Shown: positions 14,726 through 24,274, numbered from the stretch's first letter. The stretch is 64,000 nucleotides of DNA from Streptomyces litmocidini (GCF_014649755.1 NZ_BMTQ01000003.1:434001-498000), one strand, 5' to 3'. Translations and numbers: made by a program. Notes: a model not told the origin generated them from the sequence alone.

Positions 14726-17704
14726 ATGAGCCGCATCCGCCTTCCGCTGCCGGCGCGCCCGGTGGCCGTCCTGGCCGTGGCCGCCGGCCTGCTCGGCCTG
14801 CTCGCCGCCCCGCCCGACGCCCCCTCGCCCCGCACCGCCCCCGCCTCGGCCGTCGCGGAGAACACCGCGACGGTCTTCTACTGGACCAGGACGAAGAACT
14901 GGGCCGCCTACAACCTGCACTACGCCCCCGACGGCGGCTCCTGGACCACGGTCCCCGGCGTCGCCATGGAGCCCGCCTGCACGGACTGGGCGAAGAAGAC
15001 CGTCAGTCTCGGCGACGCCTCCGGATTCAGGGCCGCCTTCAACGACGGCAACGGCACCTGGGACAACAACGGCGGCGCGAACTACGCCCTGGGGACGGGG
15101 AACATCACCGTCAAGGACGGGGTCGTCGCCCACTCCGACCCCTGCGCGGACACCGCTCCCGCCCCCGCCGCGAAGGCGACGGTCTACTACTCCACCGAGT
15201 CGCTCGGCTGGTCCACCGCCAACATCCACTACCAGCCCGCGGGCGGCGCCTGGACCGCCGTCCCCGGCGTCGGCATGCAGGCCGCGTGCACCGGCTGGTG
15301 GAAGCGGGAGATCGACCTCGGCACGGCCGCCTCCTTCAAGGCCGCCTTCAACAACGGCAACGGCACCTGGGACAACAACGGCGGCTCCGACTACGCCCTC
15401 GGCACGGGGGTCTCCACCGTGCGGAACCGGGTGGTGACGCCGAACGCGGCCGACCCCTGTGCCGCCGTCCCGCCCGACACCCGGGCCCCGACGGCCCCGG
15501 CCCGGGTGACCGCCACCGCCGACGGCGTCTCCGTACTGCTCACCTGGGACCCGGCCACCGACGACCGGGGCGTCACCACGTACCAGGTGACCCGCACCGG
15601 CGGCACCGGCGGCACGGTCGTGACCGACGTCGGTTCCACCGTGTACTCCGACACCGGCCTCGCCGAACGGACCGCGTACGCCTACACGGTGAGGGCCGTG
15701 GACGCCGCCGGGAACGTCTCCGCCGCCTCGGCCCCCGCGACCGCCACCACCGGCGACAGGCCGGCCACGCCCGCGACCGGCGAACCGCTCGGCACCGATC
15801 CGCGCAAGGACCCGATCTACTTCGTCCTCACCGCCCGCTTCAACGACGGCGACCCGTCGAACGACCGGGGCGGCAGCCAGCACGTCAAGTCGGGCAACGC
15901 GGCCAACGACGACCCCATGTTCCGCGGCGACTTCAAGGGCCTCATCCAGAAGCTGGACTACGTCAAGGGCCTCGGGTTCTCGGCGGTGTGGATCACGCCC
16001 GTGGTCCTCAACCGCTCGGACTACGACTACCACGGCTACCACGGCTGGGACTTCTACAAGGTCGACCCGCGCCTGGAGTCCGCCGGCGCCTCCTACCAGG
16101 ACCTGATCGACGCGGCCCACGCCAAGGGCATGAAGATCTACCAGGACGTGGTCTACAACCACTCCTCCCGCTGGGGCGCCAAGGGCCTCTTCGTCCCGAC
16201 CGTCTACGGCGTGCGGGACAGCCAGTGGAGCTGGTACTACGACGAGAAGCAGCCCGGCTTCGAGTACGACGGCCTGACCGTCGACGCGAAGAGCGGCAAG
16301 TCGTACTACAACGGCGACCTGTGGTCGACGGCCGAACCCACCGGCAACACCTGCGTCAACTGGGGCAGGCCGACCGGCGGCAGGAGCGCCGAGGGCTACA
16401 CGGTCTACAACTGCCAGTGGCCGAGCCCGACCTCGGGCATGTTCCCGAAGGAGCTCTACCACCAGTGCTGGATCGGCAACTGGGAGGGCGAGGACTCGCG
16501 TTCCTGCTGGCTGCACGAGGACCTGGCCGACTTCAACACCGAGAACCCGGCCGTCCAGGACTACCTGATCGGCGCGTACGACAAGTACATCGACATGGGC
16601 GTCGACGGCTTCCGCGTCGACACGGCCGTGCACATCCCGCGCACGACCTGGAACCGTCGCTTCCTCCCCGCCATCCAGGAGCGGGTGGCCCAGCAGCACG
16701 GCGCCCGGGCAGCACAGAACTTCTTCGTCTTCGGCGAGGTCGCGGCCTTCGTCAACGACAAGTGGAACCGCGGCTCGGTGAACCACTCCGCGCAGTTCTA
16801 CACCTGGAAGGAGCGCAAGGAGTACGACGCGGACGACGCCAGGGCGGCGCTCGAGATGTACGACTACGAGCAGCAGCAGGGCACCGGCAACCAGCCCACC
16901 TCCACCAACGCCTTCCTGGACGGGAACAGCTACCACACGCCCGACCACAGCCGCTTCTCCGGCATGAACGTCATCGACATGCGCATGCACATGAACTTCG
17001 GCGACGCGCAGAACGCCTTCTCCAACGGCAAGGACTCGGACGACAGCTACAACGACGCCACCTACAACGTCGTCTACGTCGACAGCCACGACTACGGGCC
17101 GAACAAGTCCTCCGAGCGGTACGCGGGCGGCACCGACGCCTGGGCCGAGAACATGTCCCTGATGTGGACCTTCCGCGGCATCCCCACGCTCTACTACGGC
17201 TCGGAGATCGAGTTCCAGAAGGGGAAGAAGATCGACTGCGGGCCGACCTGCCCGCTGGCGACCACCGGCCGCGCCTACTACGGCGACCACGTCGCCGGCT
17301 CCGTCACGGCCTCCGACTTCTCCCAGGTCTCCTCGGCCTCCGGCCCCGTCGCGACCACGCTCCAGCAGCCCCTGGTCCGGCACGTGCAGCGGCTCAACCA
17401 GATCCGGCGGGCGATCCCCGCGCTGCAGACGGGCCAGTACTCCACCGAGGGCGTCTCGGGCGGCATGGCGTTCAAGCGCCGCTACACGAGCGGCTCGACG
17501 GACAGCTTCGCGCTCGTCACGGTCTCGGGCGCCGCCGCCTTCTCCGGAGTCCCGAACGGCACCTACACCGACGCCGTGACCGGTGACGTCCGCACCGTCA
17601 CGAACGGCAGCCTCTCGGTCGCCGCGCCCGGCAAGGGCAACCTCCGGGTGTACGTCCTGAACGGCCCCGGCAGGATCGGCACGGCCGGCCCGTACCTGAA
17701 GTGA
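14726..17704 (+). CDS. secreted alpha-amylase-type GH13 with two starch-binding modules and FnIII
   Basis: A 992-residue exported starch-active enzyme. A Sec signal occupies about residues 1-45. Two homologous CBM25-like modules follow (FYWTRTKNWAAYNLHYAP and VYYSTESLGWSTANIHYQP; both end GNGTWDNNGG), then a fibronectin III domain (about 250-350) and a GH13 barrel from about 365. Catalytic residues are clear: nucleophile D632 in DGFRVD, acid/base E671 in FGEVAAF, and D789 in VDSHD. The chain ends with a short all-beta domain. ATG 14726 follows GGAG by 5 nt. It should hydrolyse starch or glycogen outside the cell; product specificity cannot be read. Confidence 0.9.
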   Translation: MSRIRLPLPARPVAVLAVAAGLLGLLAAPPDAPSPRTAPASAVAENTATVFYWTRTKNWAAYNLHYAPDGGSWTTVPGVAMEPACTDWAKKTVSLGDASGFRAAFNDGNGTWDNNGGANYALGTGNITVKDGVVAHSDPCADTAPAPAAKATVYYSTESLGWSTANIHYQPAGGAWTAVPGVGMQAACTGWWKREIDLGTAASFKAAFNNGNGTWDNNGGSDYALGTGVSTVRNRVVTPNAADPCAAVPPDTRAPTAPARVTATADGVSVLLTWDPATDDRGVTTYQVTRTGGTGGTVVTDVGSTVYSDTGLAERTAYAYTVRAVDAAGNVSAASAPATATTGDRPATPATGEPLGTDPRKDPIYFVLTARFNDGDPSNDRGGSQHVKSGNAANDDPMFRGDFKGLIQKLDYVKGLGFSAVWITPVVLNRSDYDYHGYHGWDFYKVDPRLESAGASYQDLIDAAHAKGMKIYQDVVYNHSSRWGAKGLFVPTVYGVRDSQWSWYYDEKQPGFEYDGLTVDAKSGKSYYNGDLWSTAEPTGNTCVNWGRPTGGRSAEGYTVYNCQWPSPTSGMFPKELYHQCWIGNWEGEDSRSCWLHEDLADFNTENPAVQDYLIGAYDKYIDMGVDGFRVDTAVHIPRTTWNRRFLPAIQERVAQQHGARAAQNFFVFGEVAAFVNDKWNRGSVNHSAQFYTWKERKEYDADDARAALEMYDYEQQQGTGNQPTSTNAFLDGNSYHTPDHSRFSGMNVIDMRMHMNFGDAQNAFSNGKDSDDSYNDATYNVVYVDSHDYGPNKSSERYAGGTDAWAENMSLMWTFRGIPTLYYGSEIEFQKGKKIDCGPTCPLATTGRAYYGDHVAGSVTASDFSQVSSASGPVATTLQQPLVRHVQRLNQIRRAIPALQTGQYSTEGVSGGMAFKRRYTSGSTDSFALVTVSGAAAFSGVPNGTYTDAVTGDVRTVTNGSLSVAAPGKGNLRVYVLNGPGRIGTAGPYLK

Positions 17705-17755
17705 CCCCGTGCGGAAGCGCGTCCGCACCGTGCGGGCGCCGCTCCGGACGGCTCC

Positions 17756-17788
17756 CCCGCCCCGCGGCCGTCGCGGTCGCGGGGCGGG
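17756..17788 (+). terminator. hairpin terminator after the amylase gene
   Basis: A perfect 11-bp stem (17756-17766 with 17778-17788, 11-nt loop) about 50 bp after the amylase stop; a shorter 7-bp hairpin (17709-17715 with 17722-17728) precedes it. No U-tract. Confidence 0.5.
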
Positions 17789-17898
17789 ACCGGTCGGCGG
17801 CCACGGCGAGCGGGGGCGGTCGAGGCCCGGGCCGCCGCCCGCGGTTCCGCGCGTTGATAGCGTGACGTCGTTCGTGGTGCGACAGGTCGGGGGGCGCG

Positions 17899-18663
17899 GT
17901 GACCGCAGGGGTCGTCGTCAGGACGGGGCTCAGGTACGGGGCCGGCGGCAGGCTCATGGACGTCCATCTGCCCGCGGGCGCGCCGGAGCCCGCGCCCGCG
18001 GTGCTGCTCTGGCACGGCCGGGGCCCCGACGAACGGGACGTCCTCGCGCCGGTCGCCCGTGCCGCGGCGGAGCTGGGCGTCATCGTCCTGGTGCCGGACT
18101 GGCGTCCCGACGCTCCGGACGGAGGACGAACGCACCTGAGGGAGTCGGCCGACTTCGCACGGCGGAAGGTGGCCGACCTCGGAGGGGACCCCCGGCGGAT
18201 CGCGCTCGCCGGCTGGTCGCTGGGCGGCAAGGCCGCGATGGGCGTCGCCCTGAATCCCGGCGCGTTCGGCGACTGGAGGCCGCAGGCCGTCGTGGGGATC
18301 GCCGGTGCGTACGGATCGGCCGCGCCGACCACCGGCACCGTCCCGATCGACGACCTCCGCCGGAGCGGGAGCCCGGTGCCGCCCGTACCGGTGTGGCTGG
18401 TGCACGGCACCGCCGATCCGGTGGTGGACGTGGAGCGTTCGCGCGAGTTGCGCACGGCCCTCGAGGAACGGGGGTGGCCCGTGTCGCTCGACGAGGTCGC
18501 GACCGATCACGCCGGCGTCATCATGACCGAGTTCGTCCCCGAGCACCGCCGCTGTCTGCCCAGCACCGCCGCCCATGCCGTCGAGGCGGGGTCGCGGACC
18601 GCCCGCGCACTGGCCCGCGCCGCCGGAATCACCGAGCAGCACTCCGGCCGCCGACCGCGATAA
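17899..18663 (+). CDS. alpha/beta-hydrolase (lipase/BD-FAE-like)
   Basis: A 254-residue esterase-like hydrolase. LMDVHLPAGAPEPAPAVLLW with HGRG forms the oxyanion region, GWSLGG is the nucleophile elbow (Ser), HGTADPVVD carries the acidic residue, and the late TDHAGVI supplies the histidine. No signal peptide, so probably cytoplasmic. Starts at GTG 17899 after a G-rich site. It stands alone between the amylase and the protease; substrate unknown. Confidence 0.82.
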   Translation: MTAGVVVRTGLRYGAGGRLMDVHLPAGAPEPAPAVLLWHGRGPDERDVLAPVARAAAELGVIVLVPDWRPDAPDGGRTHLRESADFARRKVADLGGDPRRIALAGWSLGGKAAMGVALNPGAFGDWRPQAVVGIAGAYGSAAPTTGTVPIDDLRRSGSPVPPVPVWLVHGTADPVVDVERSRELRTALEERGWPVSLDEVATDHAGVIMTEFVPEHRRCLPSTAAHAVEAGSRTARALARAAGITEQHSGRRPR

Positions 18664-18853
18664 GGCGCGGTGAGGGGCGGCACGACGGAAAACCGCCCCT
18701 CGCCGCCATGTTCAGGTCAAGATTTTGTTACGCGAACGGGCTTGTCGGACAGAAGACTTCCTTCCGCCCCGTTCGTCTGCGATCTTGCGTCCACCCCACA
18801 CATCACAGGGCCCGGTCGGTGCCACCCGCGCCATCGGGTCATCGGAGGACGCA

Positions 18854-20656
18854 TTGTTTTCCCACATATCCGGCCGCATGAGACTCTCGGCCCTCGTGCT
18901 CGGCACGTCCCTGGCGCTCGGCACGACCGCCGGCCTCGCGCAGGCCGCCCCGCTGGACAACGAGCCCCTCGAGGCCCGTGCGGCCGGCCCCGCCGCCGCC
19001 CCCGCGATCGCCGCGGCGCCCGCCGCCTGGGTCGCCGGCACCCGCGCCTACCTGGTCATCACGACCCCGGGCGACACCACCGCCGTCCGCGCCGCCGTCG
19101 CGAGCAACGGCGGCTCGGTCTTCGCCTCGTACGACGCGATCGGCGTGATCGTCGCGCACTCGGCCTCCGCCTCCTTCGCCGCCACGATGCGCGGCGTCTC
19201 CGGCGTCCAGAAGGTCGGCGCGACCCGTACCTCCGACGTCCCCGCCGACGCCTACAACCCGGCGCTGCCGGCCAACCCGGCGCAGGCCGCGGCGCCCACG
19301 ACGGAGCCGGTCCGCTCGGACATGACCCAGATCAAGGCCGACCAGGCCTGGGCCGTCAACCCGGGCTCCGCCACGGTCAAGGTCGGCATCCTGGACACCG
19401 GCGTGGACGACCAGCACCAGGACCTGGCGCCGAACTTCAACGCCGCCGACTCGGTCTCCTGCGCGTACGGCAAGCCGGACACCCGCGTCGGCGCCTGGCG
19501 CGACGTCGACCAGCACGGCACCCACGTGGCCGGCACGGTCGCGGCCGCCAAGAACGGCAAGGGCGCCATCGGCGTCGCGCCGGGCGTGAAGATCTCCTCG
19601 GTGCGCATCGCCGAGCCCGGCACCACGCTGTTCTTCGCGGAGAACACCGTCTGCGGCCTCATGTGGGCCGGTGACCACGGCTTCAAGGTCACCAACAACA
19701 GCTATTACACGGACCCGTGGCAGTTCAACTGCCCGAACGACCTCGACCAGGCGGCCATCCTGGAGGGCGTGGGCCGCGCCCAGGCGTACGCCGAGAGCAA
19801 GGGGTCCCTCCAGGTCGCGGCGGCCGGCAACTCCAACGTCGACCTGGCCAACAAGACCACCGACTCGTCGAGCCCGAACGACTCGACGCCGGTGAACCGG
19901 ACCCTCACCAACGACTGCCTCGACATCCCGGCCGAGCTGCCGGGCGTGGTCACCGTCGCGGCGAACGGCACCAGCGGCACCTCCAAGGCCTCGTTCTCCA
20001 ACTACGGCCGTGACGTCATCGAGGTCTCGGCCCCCGGCGAGTCCGTCTACAGCACCGTCCCCGGCGGCAAGTACGCCTCGCTGAGCGGCACCTCGATGGC
20101 CTCCCCGCACGTGGCGGGCGTGGCCGCGCTGCTGGCCAGTGCCAATCCGGCGTACACCCCGGCGGACATCCGGGCGAAGCTCGGCGAGCAGGCCACCGAC
20201 CTGGCCTGCCCGGCGGACGCCCGCTGCACCGGCACCACGGCGAAGAACAGCTTCTTCGGCGAGGGCCGGGTGGACGCCCTGAAGGCCGTCGGCGCCTCGA
20301 CCCCGCCGCCGGCCGGGAAGTACTTCGAGAACCTCACGGACTACGCGATCGCGGACAACTCCACGGTCGAGAGCCCCCTCACGGTCAGCGGCGTCACCGG
20401 CAACGCGCCGGCGACCCTCAAGGTGGGCGTGGACATCAAGCACACCTACATCGGTGACCTCAAGGTCGACCTGGTCGCTCCCGACGGCTCGGTCTACAAC
20501 CTGCACAACCGGACCGGCAGCGGCACCGACAACATCGCCCAGACGTACACCGTCGACGCCTCCTCCGAGGTGGCGAACGGCGTCTGGAAGCTCCGCGTCA
20601 GTGACAACGCGAGCGCGGACACGGGCCGGATCGACGCCTGGAACCTGACCTTCTAG
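18854..20656 (+). CDS. secreted subtilisin-like serine protease (S8) with P-domain
   Basis: An S8 protease of about 600 residues. After a Sec signal (RLSALVLGTSLALGTTAGLA, then QA|AP) comes an inhibitor-I9-like propeptide (TRAYLVITTPGDTTAVRAAV), then the catalytic domain with Asp (VGILDTGVDDQHQDL), His (DQHGTHVAGTVAA), oxyanion Asn (AAAGNSN) and Ser (LSGTSMASPHVAGVAALL). The last about 110 residues are a proprotein-convertase P-domain ending in DAWNLTF. I place the start at TTG 18854, 5 nt after GGAGG (18844-18848); ATG 18878 is possible but lacks a ribosome site. Probably digests extracellular protein. Confidence 0.9.
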   Translation: MFSHISGRMRLSALVLGTSLALGTTAGLAQAAPLDNEPLEARAAGPAAAPAIAAAPAAWVAGTRAYLVITTPGDTTAVRAAVASNGGSVFASYDAIGVIVAHSASASFAATMRGVSGVQKVGATRTSDVPADAYNPALPANPAQAAAPTTEPVRSDMTQIKADQAWAVNPGSATVKVGILDTGVDDQHQDLAPNFNAADSVSCAYGKPDTRVGAWRDVDQHGTHVAGTVAAAKNGKGAIGVAPGVKISSVRIAEPGTTLFFAENTVCGLMWAGDHGFKVTNNSYYTDPWQFNCPNDLDQAAILEGVGRAQAYAESKGSLQVAAAGNSNVDLANKTTDSSSPNDSTPVNRTLTNDCLDIPAELPGVVTVAANGTSGTSKASFSNYGRDVIEVSAPGESVYSTVPGGKYASLSGTSMASPHVAGVAALLASANPAYTPADIRAKLGEQATDLACPADARCTGTTAKNSFFGEGRVDALKAVGASTPPPAGKYFENLTDYAIADNSTVESPLTVSGVTGNAPATLKVGVDIKHTYIGDLKVDLVAPDGSVYNLHNRTGSGTDNIAQTYTVDASSEVANGVWKLRVSDNASADTGRIDAWNLTF

Positions 20657-20675
20657 TCCCTGCCGACCCGGGAAC

Positions 20676-20708
20676 GGGGCCGGAGCCACGAGGGCTCCGG
20701 CCCCTTTT
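20676..20708 (+). terminator. intrinsic terminator after the protease gene
   Basis: A perfect 12-bp GC-rich stem (20676-20687 with 20693-20704), 5-nt loop ACGAG, followed by TTTT (20705-20708): a canonical rho-independent terminator 20 bp after the stop. Confidence 0.9.
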
Positions 20709-20785
20709 GCGTACCCGCGGTAACTCCCGCGGGAAGAAAGTCCGCACCGGGGGGTAGGCCTCCCCCGGCCCCTTGCTATACGTTC

Positions 20786-20821
20786 CGTCTAACAAGCTTG
20801 CTAGACGCGACGTCTAACAAG
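20786..20821. promoter_or_regulatory. TetR-like operator upstream of the AurF-like gene
   Basis: A 22-bp palindrome with one mismatched pair (20786-20807; half-site CGTCTAACAAG) is followed by another direct half-site (ACGTCTAACAAG, 20810-20821). It lies just downstream of TTGCTATACG-type promoter sequence and 37 bp before the start codon, where a repressor would block transcription. No TetR gene is adjacent, so it would act in trans. Confidence 0.65.
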
Positions 20822-20857
20822 AGCCCGAGCCGCCGAGCGACCCCGAGGAGCCGCACC

Positions 20858-21760
20858 ATGGCCAGCAGCACCGTCCGTCCCGACAACGAAGACCACGACG
20901 TCGCCGCGCGGCTGCTCCTGTCGGCCGCGAAGCTCTCCTACGACCCCGCCACCGAGGTCGACTGGGACACCCCCCTCGACAAGGACTTCCACGGCCAGAG
21001 CCCGGAGTGGAACAGCCTCTACGGGACCGCCTACTGGAACGAGATGACGGAGGACCAGCGCAAGGAGCTGACCCGCCAGGAGTCCGCCTCGGTGGCCAGC
21101 ACCGGCATCTGGTTCGAGATGATCCTCCAGCAGATGGTGCTGCGCGACATGTACGCCAAGGACCCCACCGACCCCCGGTTCCAGTGGGCCCTCACCGAGA
21201 TCGCCGACGAATGCCGCCACTCCATCATGTTCGCCCGGGGCGCCCAGAAGCTCGGCGCCCCCGCCTACCGGCCCCGTCGGGCGGTGCTCGAACTCGGCAG
21301 GGCCTTCAAGACCGTCGGCTTCGGCGAGGCCGCCTACGCCGGCATCCTCGTCGCCGAGGAGGTCCTCGACGTCATGCAGCGCGACTGGATGCGCGACGAA
21401 CGGGTCGTCCCCTTCGTCCGCACGATCAACAACATCCACGTCGTCGAGGAGTCCCGGCACATGAAGTTCGCCCGGGACGAGACGCGGCGCCGCCTGGCCC
21501 GCGCCGGCCGGGCCCGCCGGAACTTCCACGCCCTGGTCGTCGCCGTCGCCGCGTACTACATCGTCACCAGCCTGGTCAGCCCCGACGTCTACGCGAAGGC
21601 CGGCCTCGACCCGGTCCGCGCCCGGCGCGAGGCCGCCGCCAACGAGCACTACAAGGCGCAGATGCGCGCCAGCTGCGCGGGCCTCATGGAGTTCCTGGCC
21701 TCGGCCCGCCTGCTGACCCGGCCCGCGCTCTTCTTCTACAAGCGCGCGAACCTCATCTGA
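20858..21760 (+). CDS. AurF-like diiron oxygenase
   Basis: A 300-residue helical protein of the AurF (p-aminobenzoate N-oxygenase) diiron family. The metal-binding pattern is visible: ESASVASTGIWFE helix, EIADECRHSIMF (E-x-x-H near residue 120), EEVLDVMQRDWM, and VEESRHMKFARDE (E-x-x-H near residue 200). GAGGAG precedes ATG 20858. The next gene is an FprB-type ferredoxin-NADP reductase 34 bp downstream, an obvious electron donor, so the two form a redox operon. Substrate unknown; AurF itself oxidises an arylamine, but most chromosomal homologues are uncharacterised and some may act on lipids. Confidence 0.85.
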   Translation: MASSTVRPDNEDHDVAARLLLSAAKLSYDPATEVDWDTPLDKDFHGQSPEWNSLYGTAYWNEMTEDQRKELTRQESASVASTGIWFEMILQQMVLRDMYAKDPTDPRFQWALTEIADECRHSIMFARGAQKLGAPAYRPRRAVLELGRAFKTVGFGEAAYAGILVAEEVLDVMQRDWMRDERVVPFVRTINNIHVVEESRHMKFARDETRRRLARAGRARRNFHALVVAVAAYYIVTSLVSPDVYAKAGLDPVRARREAAANEHYKAQMRASCAGLMEFLASARLLTRPALFFYKRANLI

Positions 21761-21794
21761 CCCCTCTCCCCCGGATCCGAGCTGAGCCGACGAC

Positions 21795-23456
21795 ATGACC
21801 TACGCCATCACCCAGACCTGCTGCAACGACGCCACCTGCGTCGCCGTCTGCCCGGTCAACTGCATCCATCCGACGCCGGACGAGCCGGACTTCGGCACCA
21901 CGGAGATGCTCTACATCGACCCGAAGAGCTGCATCGACTGCGGCGCCTGCGCCGACGCCTGCCCCGTCGACGCGATCTTCCCGGCCGACCGGCTCACCGA
22001 GCGGCTGCGGGAGTACGAGGGGATCAACGCCGCCTACTACGCGGAGCGCGAGCCCGCTCCGGTCCTCGCCTCCCCGACCTTCCACCGCTGGGGCGAGCCG
22101 GTCTTCGACCGCTCGATCCCCGCCGACTTCGCCCCGATCCGCGTCGCGATCGTCGGCACGGGACCGGCCGGCATGTACGCCGCCGAGGACCTCCTCCTGC
22201 ACACCAACGCCGAGGTGACGCTGATCGACCGGCTGCCGGTCGCCGGCGGTCTCGTCCGGTACGGCGTGGCACCGGACCACCCGGCGACCAAGGGAGCCGG
22301 GGAGACCTTCGCCCGCTTCCACTCCCACCCCCGGGTCCGCATGCGGCTGGGCGTCCGGATCGGCACGGACGTCACCCCCGAGGAACTCGCCGCGCACCAC
22401 GACGCGGTGATCTACGCGGTGGGCGCGCCCTCCGACCGGCGGCTCGGCATCCCCGGCGAGGACCTGCCGGGCAGCGTCTCGGCGACCTCCGTCGTCTCCT
22501 GGTACAACGCGCACCCGGAGACCGGCGCGGACGCCGTCCGGCCCTCCACCGAGCGGGTCGTCGTGGTGGGCAACGGAAACGTGGCGCTCGACGTCGCCCG
22601 GGTCCTCGTCACGGACCCCGACGCCCTCGCCCGTACGGACATCGCCGACCACGCGCTGGCCGCCCTGCGGGACGGCCGGGTCCGCGAAGTGGTGCTCCTG
22701 GGCCGCCGGGGCCCCGAGCACGCCGCGTACACCACCTCCGAACTGCTCGCCCTGAAGCACCTGCCCGGAGTCGACCTGGTCGTCGACGACCACGACCCGC
22801 GCACCGGCGCGGCGATCGACGCGGCCGCGCCCGGCACGAAGGCCGCGCTCCTGAAGGGCGTCGACCGGACGGCGGTGGACTGGACGCGGGCCCCGGCGCG
22901 GGACCGGCGCCGGATCGTGCTGCGTTTCCACTCCGCCCCGGTCGAGGCCCTCGGCACCGACGGCGTGCGGGCGGTCCGGGTGACGGAGGACGGGGACCCG
23001 TCCGGCACGGAGATCGGGGCGGGGCTCCTCGTCCGGGCCATCGGCTACCGGGGCGTGCCGCTCGCGGGACTGCCCTTCGACGAGACGACCGGCACCGTGC
23101 CGCACGAGGGCGGCCGGATCGTGGGGCTGCCCGGCGGCTACGTCGTCGGCTGGATCAAGCGCGGGCCCTCCGGGGGCATCGGGGCCAACCGGGCCTGCGC
23201 GGAGGAGACGGTGGGGACGCTGCTCGCGGACGCGGTCGCCGGGGCGCTGCCGAAGCCGACCGGCACCTCCCGGGAGTTCCGCCTTCTCGCGCGGAGCCGC
23301 AGCGGACGGGGACTCGTCGACGCGCGCGGGCTCGCCTCCATCGACCGGGCCGAGCGGGCGCGGGGCCGGGACGCGGGACGGCCACGGGTCAAGCTCGCCA
23401 CGGTGCCGGAGCTCGTCGCGGCGGCGCGGGGCAGGCGCGTGCGCCTGCCGGGCTGA
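21795..23456 (+). CDS. FprB-type ferredoxin-NADP(+) reductase with N-terminal ferredoxin domain
   Basis: A 553-residue fusion. Residues 1-60 are a ferredoxin (CCNDATCVAVCPVNCIHP, then SCIDCGACADACPVDAI) and the remainder an adrenodoxin-reductase-like flavoprotein: FAD site VGTGPAGMYAAEDLL, NADP site VVVGNGNVALDVARVL, and the C-terminal GWIKRGPSGGIGANRACAEE motif. This is the layout of mycobacterial FprB. It shuttles electrons from NADPH through its own ferredoxin, most likely to the AurF-like protein encoded immediately upstream. Confidence 0.92.
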   Translation: MTYAITQTCCNDATCVAVCPVNCIHPTPDEPDFGTTEMLYIDPKSCIDCGACADACPVDAIFPADRLTERLREYEGINAAYYAEREPAPVLASPTFHRWGEPVFDRSIPADFAPIRVAIVGTGPAGMYAAEDLLLHTNAEVTLIDRLPVAGGLVRYGVAPDHPATKGAGETFARFHSHPRVRMRLGVRIGTDVTPEELAAHHDAVIYAVGAPSDRRLGIPGEDLPGSVSATSVVSWYNAHPETGADAVRPSTERVVVVGNGNVALDVARVLVTDPDALARTDIADHALAALRDGRVREVVLLGRRGPEHAAYTTSELLALKHLPGVDLVVDDHDPRTGAAIDAAAPGTKAALLKGVDRTAVDWTRAPARDRRRIVLRFHSAPVEALGTDGVRAVRVTEDGDPSGTEIGAGLLVRAIGYRGVPLAGLPFDETTGTVPHEGGRIVGLPGGYVVGWIKRGPSGGIGANRACAEETVGTLLADAVAGALPKPTGTSREFRLLARSRSGRGLVDARGLASIDRAERARGRDAGRPRVKLATVPELVAAARGRRVRLPG

Positions 23457-23474
23457 ACGGTCCCTCCACGAGAG

Positions 23475-23496
23475 CCGGCCCGGGACGGCGGGCCGG
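23475..23496. terminator. convergent hairpin between reductase and Cyt-like genes
   Basis: CCGGCCCG (23475-23482) pairs perfectly with CGGGCCGG (23489-23496) across a 6-nt loop, in the 60-bp gap between two convergent genes. Confidence 0.5.
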
Positions 23497-23516
23497 TGCG
23501 GAGCGGGGCCTCCGGG

Positions 23517-24101
23517 TCAGACGGAGACCGGGGCGCCCAGCGCCTGGCGGAGCACGATCGCGTTGAGCCGCACCGCGAAGGGCACGACGTCGGTCAGGTC
23601 GAGCGCGAGGGTCTCGGCCTTCGACAGCTCGACGGTCACGTCGACGCAGAAGGCCAGGGCGTACATGTGCTCCCCGGTCTCCTCGTCCTGGAGGGCGAAG
23701 AACAGGTCCCGGTAGAAGCGGGTGCGTTCCCCGGACTCCTCGTAGAAGGAGAGTCCGGGCCGCCCCTCCTGTGCGGCGAGCCCGGTGAAGGCCCGGACGA
23801 GCTCCCGCTCGACCGTGGCCCAGAAGCCGGCCTCCGCGCACTCCGGGGGCAGCGCCTGGCGGACGGCCTCCTTGAGGGAGAGGACCATGACGAGGACGGG
23901 GGCGTGCTCCTGGAGCCCCCAGCCCCGGACCATCTTCACCACGTCGCTGCCCGGGACGGCCGAAGCCGCTCGGTGGATCGCCTCGAAGTCGAAGTTGACG
24001 GTCGCCGGGGCGATCGCCTCCTGGAACACCCGGTCGATGGACCGGGCCTGCGCGAGGTGGTCCGGTGCCACCTCGACGACGGTCCTGAAACTGGCGGCCA
24101 A
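23517..24101 (-). CDS. Cyt (type-2 cytolytic delta-endotoxin) family protein
   Basis: A 194-residue single-domain protein that resembles Bacillus thuringiensis Cyt toxins and volvatoxin A2. Similar landmarks are HLAQARSIDRVFQEAI, NFDFEAIHRA, VLVMVLSLKEAVRQALP, GFWATVERELVRAFTGL, RFYRDLFFALQDEETGEHM and VPFAVRLNAIVLRQAL, in the Cyt order and at Cyt core length. No signal peptide is visible; Cyt toxins are also made without one. I start it at TTG 24101 because AGGAGG lies 4-5 nt upstream and no ATG or GTG in frame precedes the conserved N-terminus. Cyt proteins insert into membranes as pores; here that role is inferred. Confidence 0.75.
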   Translation of the reverse strand: MAASFRTVVEVAPDHLAQARSIDRVFQEAIAPATVNFDFEAIHRAASAVPGSDVVKMVRGWGLQEHAPVLVMVLSLKEAVRQALPPECAEAGFWATVERELVRAFTGLAAQEGRPGLSFYEESGERTRFYRDLFFALQDEETGEHMYALAFCVDVTVELSKAETLALDLTDVVPFAVRLNAIVLRQALGAPVSV

Positions 24102-24274
24102 AGCTCCTCCTGGATGATCTCGGTGATCAGGAGGGGTCAGTATGCCGAGGTGCCGGAGACCGGGCGCCGGGTGTCCGCCGTGCGGACGGTCCGGGCGCGA
24201 CGGGGGTCCGGCGTACGGACCGTTCGGGTGCGGCGGACGTCCACCGCACCGGCAGTGCGGGCGCGGCGGGCCGT

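Noticed and set aside
24102..24274. A gene or regulator between the Cyt-like and LysR-like genes
   Set aside because: Only GC-rich imperfect repeats of GTGCGG-type words are present; no frame has family similarity or a ribosome site.
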